Positions 27,486-36,774 of a DNA stretch of 64,000 nt are shown in pieces (the stretch's first letter is position 1; every line of letters starts with the position of its first letter). A program made the translations under genes and the position numbers. Under the pieces are notes generated by a model that saw only the letters and a program-made list of their open reading frames with translations, ran no database searches and was not told the origin of the DNA. The DNA comes from Lysinibacillus fusiformis (GTDB lineage: Bacteria; Bacillota; Bacilli; Bacillales_A; Planococcaceae). The stretch covers positions 62,001 to 126,000 of the forward strand of contig NZ_CP041696.1 in the NCBI RefSeq assembly GCF_007362955.1, given 5' to 3'.

Positions 27486-28040
27486 TTAGCTTGGATAATA
27501 AATGGTCATGCTTAATCGGGTCAATGTTTCCCCAGGATTACAATATATGTGGGGTCGATCGGCTTTAAATCTAATGGAATCTCCACTTTTTAATTTATAT
27601 GCGCTTTCATTGACACGAATAGTTACCCCACCATCAAAAACTGTGATGAATTCCTCAGTACCTTCTCTATGGGCATCTGCACTTAATTTTCCGTTCTTTT
27701 CAATTTCGATAGTGTAAATTTCAAAGCGACTATCTTCTTGGAAAGGAAAATAAGGATAAACTTTATATCTTCCATTGTCTTCAGACAATACTTGAACATC
27801 ATCCCTTAGAATAACTTTCGTATCAGGCTGTGGATTATTTATTAGTGCCGTAAAAGAGATCTTTAGTCCATTCGCTATCTTCCATATCGTTGTAAGAGTT
27901 GGGCTTGACTCCCCTCTTTCGATTTGACCTATCATCGTTTTACTTACGCCACTTAATTGAGAAACTTTTTCTAAACTTAATTTCTCTTTCTCTCTAATCG
28001 CTTTTAGATTTCTTGCAAGAATAAGATGAATTTCTTCCAT
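27486..28040 (-). CDS. XRE-family regulator with C-terminal cupin
   Basis: A 184-residue protein. Residues about 5-60 are a helix-turn-helix (LSLEKVSQLSGVSKTMIGQIERG). Residues about 105-180 are a cupin (HREGTEEFITVFDGGVTIRV, then GDSIRFKADRPHIYCNPG). This architecture senses a small ligand to control an adjacent metabolic or export gene. It diverges from the LysE exporter at 28154, the probable target. The ATG has an AGGAGTG site. Confidence 0.9.
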   Translation of the reverse strand: MEEIHLILARNLKAIREKEKLSLEKVSQLSGVSKTMIGQIERGESSPTLTTIWKIANGLKISFTALINNPQPDTKVILRDDVQVLSEDNGRYKVYPYFPFQEDSRFEIYTIEIEKNGKLSADAHREGTEEFITVFDGGVTIRVNESAYKLKSGDSIRFKADRPHIYCNPGETLTRLSMTIYYPS

Positions 28041-28064
28041 AAACTCACTCCTGTAATTCGTACA

Positions 28065-28106
28065 ATATAACGGTCGATGTGTATAATAAAAAGACTATCG
28101 TTATAT
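28065..28106. promoter_or_regulatory. Possible operator between XRE-cupin regulator and LysE exporter
   Basis: ATATAACG at 28065-28072 and CGTTATAT at 28099-28106 form an 8 bp inverted repeat with 26 bases between arms, in the gap between the divergent genes. The arms are short, so this is tentative. Confidence 0.35.
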
Positions 28107-28153
28107 CGTCCTTTTCGGTCATTATAACATACAAAATAATAGGAGGATCAAAT

Positions 28154-28738
28154 ATGCCTGTATTTTCATTTTTGTTATTTGTTGTTATAACGAGTTTTAC
28201 GCCAGGTCCCAACAATATCATGGCAATGGCTTTGGCAAATAAACATGGATTAAAGAAAAGCATTGTATTTTGTCTAGGTGTGGGCATAGGATTTTTCGTC
28301 ATTACCTTACTATGTAGTCTTTTTAATATTGCCCTAACAAAGGTTATGCCTATTATTGAACGTCCTTTAACAATTGTGGGGGTAGGTTATATGCTATATC
28401 TAGCCTATAAAATCCTTACTAGCAAAGACAGCGACAACGAAAACACTGTAAGTACGAACAATTTATTGCTAATAGGTATGTTGTTACAGTTTGTTAATCC
28501 GAAAGGCATTTTATTTGCTATTACTGTAGTAGCAACCTTCATCCTTCCATATCATTCTTCTTACTTAAGCTATTTTCTTTTTTCATTATTTTTAGGAATG
28601 GTCGGTATGATGAGTACATATAGCTGGGGTCTATTTGGTAGTGCATTTCAAAAGCTTTTGTTGCAATATAGACGGCAGTTTAATATCGTCATGGCCATTT
28701 TATTAGTGTACAGTGCTTTTTCGATTCTTGTGAACTAG
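28154..28738 (+). CDS. LysE-family amino acid exporter
   Basis: A 194-residue membrane protein with the RhtB/LysE N-terminal motif TSFTPGPNNIMAMALANKHG and about five further hydrophobic segments; NPKGILFAITV is the second family motif. I use the ATG at 28154 with AGGAGG upstream; the open frame begins earlier at 28079 without a site. These proteins export amino acids or related metabolites. The divergent XRE-cupin gene is the likely regulator. Confidence 0.9.
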   Translation: MPVFSFLLFVVITSFTPGPNNIMAMALANKHGLKKSIVFCLGVGIGFFVITLLCSLFNIALTKVMPIIERPLTIVGVGYMLYLAYKILTSKDSDNENTVSTNNLLLIGMLLQFVNPKGILFAITVVATFILPYHSSYLSYFLFSLFLGMVGMMSTYSWGLFGSAFQKLLLQYRRQFNIVMAILLVYSAFSILVN

Positions 28739-28937
28739 GTAGAAAAAACAAGGGGGTATGATGACAAAAAAACTGCCAGTTTTCGACGGGAGCATGAACA
28801 GGAAACTTCTACAGATGCTCAGGCTCTGAAGGCGTTTGCTGTTTACCGCGGAAATCTAGCAGAATATTGTTGTTTAGCATATTATGTTTACCTTAAGTCA
28901 CAGGACATTCCCAATCGACAGAACATCCAATGATGAA

Positions 28938-29060
28938 TTATTTTGTATATGTTAAAACCGCATTTTTCTTAAATTTAGCTAAAGCTTTTGTCGCCTCAAC
29001 TTTATCTGTGTATTCAAAAATACGAACATCCTTTTTCTCAAAAACTGTAATAACCCACAT
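28938..29060 (-). CDS. Small conserved-looking protein, unknown function
   Basis: A 40-residue reading frame starting MWVITVFEKKDVRIFEY and ending VLTYTK, with a GAAGGGAG ribosome site nine bases before the ATG. The charged, helix-prone composition and good site suggest a real gene resembling small hypothetical proteins of Bacillaceae, but I cannot assign a role. Confidence 0.6.
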   Translation of the reverse strand: MWVITVFEKKDVRIFEYTDKVEATKALAKFKKNAVLTYTK

Positions 29061-29194
29061 TGTAAAATCTCCCTTCAAATTTGTTTTTAATATAACAATC
29101 ATCTAGAAATATGATGCTTCAATCAAACTGTCTTATCTTGCTTAATTCCTATTCTACGCCGATTTTTCTAAAAAGAAATAGGTATGTGAAGCCC

Positions 29195-29257
29195 TTCACA
29201 AACTGTTCATATTCAAAACGCTTTCTTTGAACAATTTGTGAAAACCAGCTTTTTTTA
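29195..29257 (+). terminator. Long inverted repeat, possible terminator
   Basis: TTCACAAACTGTTCA (29195-29209) pairs at 14 of 15 bases with TGAACAATTTGTGAA (29228-29242), and a run of seven Ts starts eight bases later. It is not directly behind a plus-strand gene, so it may instead be an operator or a mobile-element remnant. Confidence 0.4.
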
Positions 29258-29299
29258 GGCATAACGTGTATATGTTTCATCGCCATGACTATGCCTCTT

Positions 29300-29394
29300 T
29301 TCTATCCGTCACTTTGGAGATTCTATCCGTCATTTCCAGCGTTCTATCCGTCACTTTAAGCATTCTATCCGTCATTTCCTCGTTTCTATCCGTC
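29300..29394. repeat. Five tandem copies of a 21 bp unit
   Basis: The 11-mer TTCTATCCGTC starts at 29300, 29321, 29342, 29363 and 29384, an exact 21 bp period. The following bases alternate between ACTTT and ATTTCC types. It lies in a gap with no supported gene between the small protein and bioB. Confidence 0.9.
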
Positions 29395-29513
29395 TGCCAT
29401 CATAAAAGACCATATGCACCCCTTTTCCACGACGCACATACGGCCTTTCCATGTTGATGATAATTAAATTAGTTGTAGTAGTAATAATTTTTCAATAAGG
29501 TTGGTTATCTTGA

Positions 29514-30509
29514 TCAGCACAGTACTTCTTCTTGCTTTTGTGTTAACTCAATTTCAAAACCTAATTCTTCGAGCATACGATAATCACTATTCGCTTCTTG
29601 CCCTTCCGTAGTTAAGTAATCTCCAACAAAAATGCTATTTGCAGCATACATACCTAGTGGCTGAAGTGACCCAAGATTAACCTCACGACCACCAGAAATA
29701 CGAATTTCTTTTGTTGGATTTATATAGCGGAATAATGCTAATACTTTTAAGCAATAGCGAGGATTTAATTCCTTTGTACCCTCCAGCTTCGTACCATCGA
29801 TGGCATTTAAAAAATTGACAGGTATCGAATCCGCATCTAATTGATGGAGGGCACGTGCGATATCCACCACATCATCTTTCGTTTCCTTCATGCCAATAAT
29901 CGCACCGGAGCAAGGAGAAATCCCATGTTTCTTAGCAATTTCAACTGTATTAATACGATCCTCATACGTATGGGAAGTTGTGATGTAAGAGTGGTGGCGC
30001 TCAGATGTATTTAAGTTATGATTGTAACGATCAACCCCCGCTTCTTTTAACTGTTGCGCCTGTTCTTCTTTCAATAAGCCAAGACAGGCACAAACTTTTA
30101 AGCCGTATTTTTCTTTAATTTCTTCAACCGCTTCACTGACTACATTGACATCCTTTCGCGTTGGACCTCGTCCACTCGCAACGATGCAATATGTACCAAT
30201 TTTATTTTCAAATGCTCGTTTCGCACCTGCTAAAATTTCCTCTTTTGTAATGAAGGGATATTTATCAATCGGTGCAGTTGATTTGGATGACTGTGAGCAA
30301 TAACCACAATCCTCTGGGCAATAACCACTTTTTGCATTCATAATCATATTTAATTTCACTTTTTTACCATAATAATGTTTACGAATAGCAAAGGCTCCGT
30401 CCATTAGCTTTAATAGTTCGTCATCATCACTATTTAAAATGGCCAATGCCTCCTCCTTGCTAATAATCTTTCCTGCAATGACTTCTTCTGCTAGCTGTAA
30501 CCAATCCAC
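29514..30509 (-). CDS. bioB: Biotin synthase BioB
   Basis: A 331-residue radical-SAM enzyme that inserts sulfur into dethiobiotin. The radical-SAM cluster cysteines are C64, C68 and C71 (GYCPEDCGYCSQ). YNHNLNTSERHHSYI and SGGREVNLGSLQPLGM are BioB signatures, the latter carrying the arginine near the 2Fe-2S cluster. The GTG start has an AAGGGGAA site. It is the distal gene of bioD-bioA-bioY-bioB, 187 bases after bioY. Confidence 0.96.
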   Translation of the reverse strand: MDWLQLAEEVIAGKIISKEEALAILNSDDDELLKLMDGAFAIRKHYYGKKVKLNMIMNAKSGYCPEDCGYCSQSSKSTAPIDKYPFITKEEILAGAKRAFENKIGTYCIVASGRGPTRKDVNVVSEAVEEIKEKYGLKVCACLGLLKEEQAQQLKEAGVDRYNHNLNTSERHHSYITTSHTYEDRINTVEIAKKHGISPCSGAIIGMKETKDDVVDIARALHQLDADSIPVNFLNAIDGTKLEGTKELNPRYCLKVLALFRYINPTKEIRISGGREVNLGSLQPLGMYAANSIFVGDYLTTEGQEANSDYRMLEELGFEIELTQKQEEVLC

Positions 30510-30696
30510 TATACATTCCCCTTTTCAAACTGTTCTATTTTTAGCATTATTCAGCAGAGATTTTGTGACGAAAAAGTGAGTCAACGACACATGTCCCTAT
30601 ACGCTACGCTTTGGTGAAGGATTTGCCTGCTCAAAAGCTAACTGACAACACTAGCGGCATACTTATACCGCACCGTCAGCAAAGAACCAGGATCCA

Positions 30697-31272
30697 TTAC
30701 GCTGAGGCATAATGGATTGACCTTGCTGATTGAAATACTTTATAAAGTCGTTCAGCTAAAAGTGCAGAAGCAATTGCTAGGCAAAAGTCTGCGACAATGC
30801 TATTCAAAAAACCAACTAAGAAAATATGAGTCCAGCTCGTTTTCATGTGTAGCCAGAAGTTCAATGATACATATAAATACGGTACTGCTACCGCATAAAT
30901 AATGATGAGCCCTACGATATTAGCGCCGATAAAATGCTTTTTCGTCGGCACCTCAACTCTTTCTAGCATTAAACCAATGACAAATGCTGCAAGGGCAAAG
31001 CCGATTAGATAACCAAAAGTGGGCTGCAATACATATGTGATGCCTCCTCCTTGTGTAAAAACAGGTAAACCAACCAAACCAATACCAATATAAACGAGCT
31101 GACTTTGAAAACCATGACGACTTCCAAGCAAACATCCTGCCAAAAAGACGAATACTATTTGTAATGTAAACGGCACTACTGGTAGCGGCACTTTAATAAA
31201 TGCGCCTATGGCTGTTAAAGCAGCAAACATCGCAATCATAACGAGTGACAGTGTTGATCGTCGTTGTAGCAT
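30697..31272 (-). CDS. bioY: Biotin transporter BioY
   Basis: A 191-residue ECF S-component for biotin uptake with about six membrane segments. It shows TAIGAFIKVPLPVVPFTLQ at the N-terminus and GCLLGSRHGFQSQLVYIGIG, the usual BioY motifs, then QPTFGYLIGFALAAF. No dedicated ATPase is next to it, so it probably uses the shared EcfAAT module or works alone. It starts three bases after bioA with a GGGAGGG site. Confidence 0.95.
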   Translation of the reverse strand: MLQRRSTLSLVMIAMFAALTAIGAFIKVPLPVVPFTLQIVFVFLAGCLLGSRHGFQSQLVYIGIGLVGLPVFTQGGGITYVLQPTFGYLIGFALAAFVIGLMLERVEVPTKKHFIGANIVGLIIIYAVAVPYLYVSLNFWLHMKTSWTHIFLVGFLNSIVADFCLAIASALLAERLYKVFQSARSIHYASA

Positions 31273-31275
31273 ACC

Positions 31276-32643
31276 TTATCCCTCCCGTTCCGCAAAAAAT
31301 TGCACGATTGTATCTTTTGCTGTTTCAATCATGAAATGCATTTCCTCATCGGTTATGATGTATGGAGGCATAAAATACAAAACATTGCCAAGAGGACGAA
31401 TCAGTAATCCTTTTGATAAAGCTCTTTTATAAATTTGATAGCCAATCCGTTCTTCACTTGGCAGCGGTACCTTCGTCACCGCATTCGCTACAAGTTCAAT
31501 GGCCCCCACAAGCCCTGCCTGCCGATATTCTCCAACATATGGCAGATGATTAAATGCTTCCATGGCTAGCTTATACATGCGTTCACCTTTTTCTTGCACA
31601 ATGTCGATATACTGTTCCTCCTCAAACATTGTCAATACTTCTAATGCAACGCGGCAAGCCAATGTATTACCGGTATAGCTATGTGAGTGTAAAAATGCTT
31701 TCATTGTCCCGTAATCATCGTAAAAAGCGTTATAGACCTCATCCGAAGTTAGGACAACAGAAAGTGGCAAATAACCACCAGTAAGCCCCTTCGATAAGCA
31801 CATAAAATCTGGGGTAATGGCGGCTTGTTCGCAGGCAAACATCGTCCCAGTACGGCCAAAACCAACAGCAATTTCATCGGCAATGAGATGCACATTATAC
31901 TGTGTACATAACGCTCGTAATTGCTTCAAATATATAGGTGGATACATTTTCATGCCTGCCGCTGCCTGAATGAGCGGTTCAATAATGACGGCTGTAATTT
32001 CTGCATGGTGCATTGCGAGTTCGTCTTTGACAAAGCTAATACATTGGGCTTGGCATGAATCCGGACGATCATGAAAAGGACAACGGTAACAATCGGGCCC
32101 CTGTGCACGCACTGTATCCAGTAAAAGTGGCTGATACAGCTCGTTATATAGATCTACGCCACCAACCGATAGAGCACCTAGTGTTTCACCATGATAAGCA
32201 TCCGTTAATGCTAGAAATCGTTTTTTAGATGTTTTTCCAGTTTGCATATGATATTGGAAACTCATTTTTAATGCAACTTCAATGGCTGCTGAGCCGTTAT
32301 CTGCAAAAAATACTTTATTTAAACCTTCTGGCGTTAAAGCTACTAACTTTTCTGCGACCTGAATAGCCGGCTCATGGGTGAAATTAGCAAAAATCGCATG
32401 CTCTAATGTAAATGCTTGCTCGCTTAAAGCTTGACTAATACGGGGGTTAGCATGTCCAAATAAATTAACCCACCAAGAAGACACTGCATCCAAATAGCGC
32501 TGATTATTTTCATCATAAAGCCATACGCCTTGTCCTTTTTTAATAACAATTGGTGGAAACTGCTCATAATCCTTCATTTGTGAACATGGGTGCCAGACAT
32601 GTTGCAAATCTCTTGTTTGTAATTCAGTTAATGCTTGTCTCAT
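31276..32643 (-). CDS. bioA: Adenosylmethionine-8-amino-7-oxononanoate transaminase BioA
   Basis: A 455-residue class III aminotransferase converting KAPA to DAPA with SAM as amino donor. It has [17 protein letters not shown] at the N-terminus, [52 protein letters not shown] and PLP lysine K285 in [13 protein letters not shown], all diagnostic of BioA. It overlaps the end of bioD by 20 bases. Confidence 0.96.
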   Translation of the reverse strand: MRQALTELQTRDLQHVWHPCSQMKDYEQFPPIVIKKGQGVWLYDENNQRYLDAVSSWWVNLFGHANPRISQALSEQAFTLEHAIFANFTHEPAIQVAEKLVALTPEGLNKVFFADNGSAAIEVALKMSFQYHMQTGKTSKKRFLALTDAYHGETLGALSVGGVDLYNELYQPLLLDTVRAQGPDCYRCPFHDRPDSCQAQCISFVKDELAMHHAEITAVIIEPLIQAAAGMKMYPPIYLKQLRALCTQYNVHLIADEIAVGFGRTGTMFACEQAAITPDFMCLSKGLTGGYLPLSVVLTSDEVYNAFYDDYGTMKAFLHSHSYTGNTLACRVALEVLTMFEEEQYIDIVQEKGERMYKLAMEAFNHLPYVGEYRQAGLVGAIELVANAVTKVPLPSEERIGYQIYKRALSKGLLIRPLGNVLYFMPPYIITDEEMHFMIETAKDTIVQFFAEREG

Positions 32644-33328
32644 GTCTGGTCAGCCTTTCGAACAATGATGTGTCTGTGATGGGATATTCCACAATCTCCG
32701 AAATATTCTGGAGTTTTGGAATGGTCGCAAATGGTAAAGCATGATGTTGCAATATCGTTTCTTCGTTATTTTGCTCGATTAGGCTACCTGTATCGCCATT
32801 AAATACGATACCTAGTACTTCAATAGCACGTGTCCGTAAAGCCTCTAATGTCAAAAGCGTATGATTTATCGTTCCGAGTGTTGTCCGTGTCACGACCACA
32901 ACCGGTAGTTTACTTTGGACAATAACATCTAGGAGTGTCGTTTCTCCGATTGTATCTAGTGGGACAAAAAGACCTCCGGCACCTTCACAAATAACGACAT
33001 CATTTGATTGCTGTAAATACTGCATTTGCTTTAATAAGTAATGGGTATTTATTTGCTGCCCCTCCAGTTGTGCAGCAAAATGTGGTGATGCAGCCTCTTT
33101 AAACGAAAACCCATTCAAATTCATTGGTTCAAGCATTTGCAACGAATACTTTTCATACATTGTTGTATCGTGGTAATAGGATTTTCCATTCTGATACATT
33201 TCACCAGTTTGTACAGGTTTGTATGGTGTGACACGAAGACCCTGCTTCTGTAATTGGCGCATCAATAATGTGGTAATACACGTTTTACCAACTTCCGTAT
33301 CTGTTCCGACAATCCAAAAATGTTGCAT
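32624..33328 (-). CDS. bioD: Dethiobiotin synthetase BioD
   Basis: A 234-residue ATP-dependent carboxylase that closes the ureido ring of dethiobiotin. The P-loop is GTDTEVGKT at residues 8-16, followed by [10 protein letters not shown] and [21 protein letters not shown] ribosome site precedes the ATG by six bases. It is the first gene behind the BirA-type operator. bioF, bioW, bioC and bioH are not in this operon. Confidence 0.95.
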   Translation of the reverse strand: MQHFWIVGTDTEVGKTCITTLLMRQLQKQGLRVTPYKPVQTGEMYQNGKSYYHDTTMYEKYSLQMLEPMNLNGFSFKEAASPHFAAQLEGQQINTHYLLKQMQYLQQSNDVVICEGAGGLFVPLDTIGETTLLDVIVQSKLPVVVVTRTTLGTINHTLLTLEALRTRAIEVLGIVFNGDTGSLIEQNNEETILQHHALPFATIPKLQNISEIVEYPITDTSLFERLTRHETSIN

Positions 33329-33349
33329 CGTTAACCTCCCCCCTTTTGA

Positions 33350-33399
33350 GTTAACTAACTACACAAATTAAGTTAACACATTTATTTTCACTTTGTAAA
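33350..33399 (-). promoter_or_regulatory. BirA-type operator and promoter of the biotin operon
   Basis: Two GTTAAC half-sites at 33350-33355 and 33372-33377 are 16 bases apart, matching the BirA operator pattern of Gram-positive biotin operons. On the minus strand TTTACA (33399-33394) and TTAACT (33376-33371) at 17 bp spacing form a promoter whose -10 lies in the upstream half-site. A third GTTAAC (33330-33335) overlaps the bioD start region. Confidence 0.75.
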
Positions 33400-33758
33400 T
33401 GCTCTTTCATTTTTTCTACAAAAACACTTCATTTCTTTGTAAAATATAGCGAATTTTGCGATAACTTATCGTAATCTTTTTTATCATCTTAAAAAATATA
33501 AGAAAATTCCTATGCAGGTGGGAGCCTATCTGCGTATTTCTTAGTTCTATCAGGAATATTTGTCATCTTATCAGCGCGAATACATTATCTATCAGCGATT
33601 CTCACCTTTCTACTTCTAAAGGCGAAGCTCAATAAACGGCGAAAGACACTCCTAAAGTCTGACCGGTACCCAATTTCCCTAATTTGAGAACATTTTAATC
33701 TGCTATAGAAAGGATTTTGAACTTCATCTGTAGTATTTAAATACATGGAGGTGGCAGT
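33400..33758. other. Intergenic region without a supported gene
   Basis: About 360 bases between the biotin promoter and the next plus-strand gene. Only short frames lacking ribosome sites are present, and I see no repeat or hairpin with a T-run. Confidence 0.5.
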
Positions 33759-34223
33759 ATGTTTGGCATATTTAAAGAATCTGAAAAGGTCATCGATACA
33801 TATGAGCATGTTGGTTTTATTCTTAAATCCTTGCTTACTTACGAACTCAAGGATTTACCCTTGCGTTATGAATTTTGGTACCGTGTGGCCATTCGCCAGG
33901 AGGAATTTCGAATATTACAGGCCGAACATCGCGTGAAAAGCTCCATGAACAGTGCAATTGGGCGTTTTCATCAAACACAGTATGAGGCGACAAAACAAAA
34001 GTGTACAAAGCTCGCGCGTCTTGCAGATATGTATAAGTATTTTTGTATCGAAGATGAGCGAGAATCCTTAAATCATCGACTTCTTTTTTACAAAGAAACG
34101 ATTGCTGAAATCTATGACCATGTACAAAATAAAGAACTCTATGCTTATTGTGACTCGGTTCAACAGCAATTTTGGGAGGCAGTAAGTGAAGACATACTAA
34201 ATGCATTAGCCCATCTAGATTAA
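33759..34223 (+). CDS. Uncharacterised soluble protein
   Basis: A 154-residue mainly helical protein (MFGIFKESEKVIDTYEHV at the N-terminus), rich in charged and aromatic residues, without signal peptide or membrane segment. A GGAGG site lies seven bases before the ATG, so it is very likely translated. I do not recognise the family. Confidence 0.75.
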   Translation: MFGIFKESEKVIDTYEHVGFILKSLLTYELKDLPLRYEFWYRVAIRQEEFRILQAEHRVKSSMNSAIGRFHQTQYEATKQKCTKLARLADMYKYFCIEDERESLNHRLLFYKETIAEIYDHVQNKELYAYCDSVQQQFWEAVSEDILNALAHLD

Positions 34224-34435
34224 TGACTAGAAGGGCTATTATCTTAATAGTCAACCCTGTTTCATCAGCACAAAGCCCTCGTTTATAGCGTGTAAATTAT
34301 TGCTTTTGTCTTGCACAGCAATCACTTCTTTGCGTAAATTTTCCTACTGCAAAGTGGGTGAGTGTGACATATGGTGCTTTTTGCTACTATAGGGTATTTT
34401 AGAGAATATAAGTGTAGTAAAAAAGGAGAGAATTT

Positions 34436-34960
34436 ATGATTGCTTGGATTATTTCGGCGGAAATCGCCTTTTGGATTGTCATTATAGTAGGACTGATTTG
34501 TAGGTATGTCTTTAAAAAGCCTAAACTTAGTATTTTCTTTTTTGCTCTTACACCAGTTATTGATTTACTCCTTGTGCTTCTTACAGCAATGGACTTAAAA
34601 GCGGGTACACCAGCATCGACAGCTCACGGTATCGCTGCCATTTATATAGGCGTTTCCATTGCTTATGGCAAAACTATGATCTCTTGGGCGGATGTAAAAT
34701 TCCAACAGTGGATTTTAAAAGCCTCAATTCAAAAAGAAACATTAACAGGTTTGGCGAAAGGCAAGCATGAAATGAAATTGCTTGGTCGCCATATTGTAGC
34801 CTACATCATTGGCGCTGGATTATTATATGCCATGACGCTGTTTATTGGATCGAACACGGATACATCTCCCTTACTTCAAGTAATGAAAGTCTGGGGAATC
34901 GTTTTAACGGTTGATGCTATTATCAGTATTTCTTATGTGATTTTTCCTAGTCAAAAATAA
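34436..34960 (+). CDS. Uncharacterised membrane protein (YmcC-like)
   Basis: A 174-residue protein with about four hydrophobic segments, at residues 5-22, 30-50, 65-85 and 120-165. The loop TAMDLKAGTPASTAHGIAAI between the second and third resembles Bacillus YmcC-type membrane proteins. An AAGGAGAG site precedes the ATG. Function is unknown. Confidence 0.7.
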   Translation: MIAWIISAEIAFWIVIIVGLICRYVFKKPKLSIFFFALTPVIDLLLVLLTAMDLKAGTPASTAHGIAAIYIGVSIAYGKTMISWADVKFQQWILKASIQKETLTGLAKGKHEMKLLGRHIVAYIIGAGLLYAMTLFIGSNTDTSPLLQVMKVWGIVLTVDAIISISYVIFPSQK

Positions 34961-35038
34961 CAGGTATCCTCCGGATTTTAATTCCCATTTTATACAAAAA
35001 TTAGTATACTTAATATTGTAGAAAGGAGATTCCTAGGT

Positions 35039-35429
35039 ATGATAAATGAACTAATTTTAATTGCAAGCATTACTAACTCGTATTCAAGCATATTTAAAAA
35101 GAAAGATTCCTAGCCAAAAAGAAAATACTTTACATATTGCTAATTTATCCATACACGATGATGAAAAAAATGTCTATAAAGACGGTGAATTATTAAATTT
35201 TTTTATCAAAGAAAAACTGTTATTATTCTTTCTTATTGAACAGACAAAAAAAGTAGTGAATATTGAACAACTTATCAGCCATGTATGGGGTTATAATGGC
35301 GTAGCAGAATCTAAAACTGACTCCGTTCATATTAGTACGTTACGACGTAAAATGGAGGACATACCTGCTAAACCAAAATGGATCCAAACAGTTAGAGGGT
35401 TCGGTTATCCATTTGTCTCTCAAAAATAA
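35039..35429 (+). pseudogene. OmpR-family response regulator lacking its receiver domain
   Basis: From TTG 35061 the frame encodes the linker LQALLTRIQAYLKRK and a complete winged-helix effector domain (KEKLLLFFLIEQ, VWGYNGVAESKTDSVHIS, TVRGFGYPF). No phosphoacceptor domain precedes it. Instead a good AAGGAG site drives ATG 35039, which reads MINELILI, the normal start of such a regulator, and then runs into the linker in the wrong frame. This looks like an internal deletion of about 110 codons joined near a short ATTG/TTG match. Residual expression of the DNA-binding domain from the TTG is possible. Confidence 0.72.
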
Positions 35430-35520
35430 AATGCTGATACTTGCAAGCATCGATGACTAGCGACACTATAAAAGAAATTCATTGATTTCGCCTGACTAGA
35501 TTACTTATTTTTCATCGCAT

Positions 35521-35559
35521 TAAAAACAAACAGGTGCCTGCTTTGATTGCGGCACCTGT
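35521..35559 (-). terminator. Terminator of the membrane protein gene
   Basis: ACAGGTGCC (35530-35538) pairs with GGCACCTGT (35551-35559). On the minus strand it is followed by a T-rich run. Confidence 0.75.
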
Positions 35560-35572
35560 GATGTGTATCCAA

Positions 35573-36619
35573 TTAAAGTTTCACTTGATTACTTTCCATT
35601 CCTCTCACAAGCATTGCTCTAAATTCTGATACTTGATCGGCTTTAATAGCCACTTTTGTATACCTCTTTTTAGGGCCAAACATAAATGTTACTTCAATCG
35701 GTTCTTTCATTTTCAAAATAAAGTGAGGGTATGCCTCACCAAAATCACGTGCTATAAAATCAATTGTATCTTTGGTCAATTTTCCTTGTAAAAGTTCTTT
35801 ATCTTCAACAAGTTCCGCAATATTTTCAAAGCGAAGTTCCGTGCGTTTCATTAAACCTAAAGACAAATACAGCTTATCGTGAGTTGCATAAACAGGATTT
35901 AAGCGAACTGCCTGTATATCTGCCATAAAGAAAATCACTGAGTATACATTTAAAATAAGCAATAGTATTGAAAGTAGCATAGACTTCTCATGAAGCCACC
36001 AGTGGATTCCAATTGTTTCAATAACGATGCCATGAATCAGCATGATTTGAAAGGCAAGATAGCTAGAGTTTTTATGCAAGGTTAATCCTGTCCGTTCTTT
36101 CCTCTTCCAACTAGCGAAACCGTAATAAAGAACTAAAAAATCGCTACAAAGCATTTGAATTATTGGGTGTTTTGCTGTATGGCTTGCAACAGCTTTAGGA
36201 AAAGAAAACAAATCTGGTAATGCACTGTCCTTTACATCCGCTATAATTTTTGGCATATACCGTACGAGTGAAACAATCAGTAGTATCTCTAATACGATGA
36301 TTGTCGCTTCAATCGCAAATCCGATCCAAGTTACCGCTACAAATGGCTGTAAATGCTCAAGCGGAATGATGAAGCGTGCTGCAATGCAACCAGTAGCTGC
36401 TAAAAGAATCGCTTGCTTTACAGAAAATTTACGTTTATAAAGCATAAATAAGACCGGCATAACAATGAGAAAATCAATGAGTGATCCGATGACAACTCCT
36501 TTGGATTCAGCTGGTAAAATCGACAGACCAATCCCTGTGTTATATAGAGTGTAATTACTTGCTAACACCACTAATAAAAATGCTAGCCATCTATTTTGCC
36601 TCTTGTTTAAAGCAATCAT
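35573..36619 (-). CDS. Uncharacterised integral membrane protein with cytoplasmic C-terminal domain
   Basis: A 348-residue protein with about seven hydrophobic segments in the first 235 residues. A soluble C-terminal part of about 110 residues follows (ELRFENIAELVEDKELL, FILKMKEPIEVTFMFGPKKRY), which looks like a small beta-rich PH-like domain. A GGAG site precedes the ATG. Similar Bacillus proteins have been labelled beta-carotene monooxygenase, but I see no support for that activity. Confidence 0.7.
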   Translation of the reverse strand: MIALNKRQNRWLAFLLVVLASNYTLYNTGIGLSILPAESKGVVIGSLIDFLIVMPVLFMLYKRKFSVKQAILLAATGCIAARFIIPLEHLQPFVAVTWIGFAIEATIIVLEILLIVSLVRYMPKIIADVKDSALPDLFSFPKAVASHTAKHPIIQMLCSDFLVLYYGFASWKRKERTGLTLHKNSSYLAFQIMLIHGIVIETIGIHWWLHEKSMLLSILLLILNVYSVIFFMADIQAVRLNPVYATHDKLYLSLGLMKRTELRFENIAELVEDKELLQGKLTKDTIDFIARDFGEAYPHFILKMKEPIEVTFMFGPKKRYTKVAIKADQVSEFRAMLVRGMESNQVKL

Positions 36620-36774
36620 TTCCCATTGCTCCTTTCAACTCTTTACTTCAAATGAAATATTAGTAAATTGAGCTCTATAAAAAAACTTTACAATGAATGG
36701 TATTATTTATCAATATCTAACAAGTGAATATTCATTGTTTTACTATCTTTGTGATGAAACTTTCATTAAATCAC

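Noticed and set aside
29300-29394. Possible CRISPR array
   Set aside because: Repeat period is 21 bp with near-identical 10 bp interspaces, there are no unique 30-40 bp spacers, and no cas genes are present.
29266-29457. Plus-strand frame encoding a heptad repeat (LSVTLxxLSVISS-like)
   Set aside because: It is simply the translation of the 21 bp tandem repeat; there is no ribosome site and it overlaps no known domain.
33585-33809. Minus-strand frame in the gap after the biotin promoter
   Set aside because: No ribosome site and overlaps the start of a better supported plus-strand gene.
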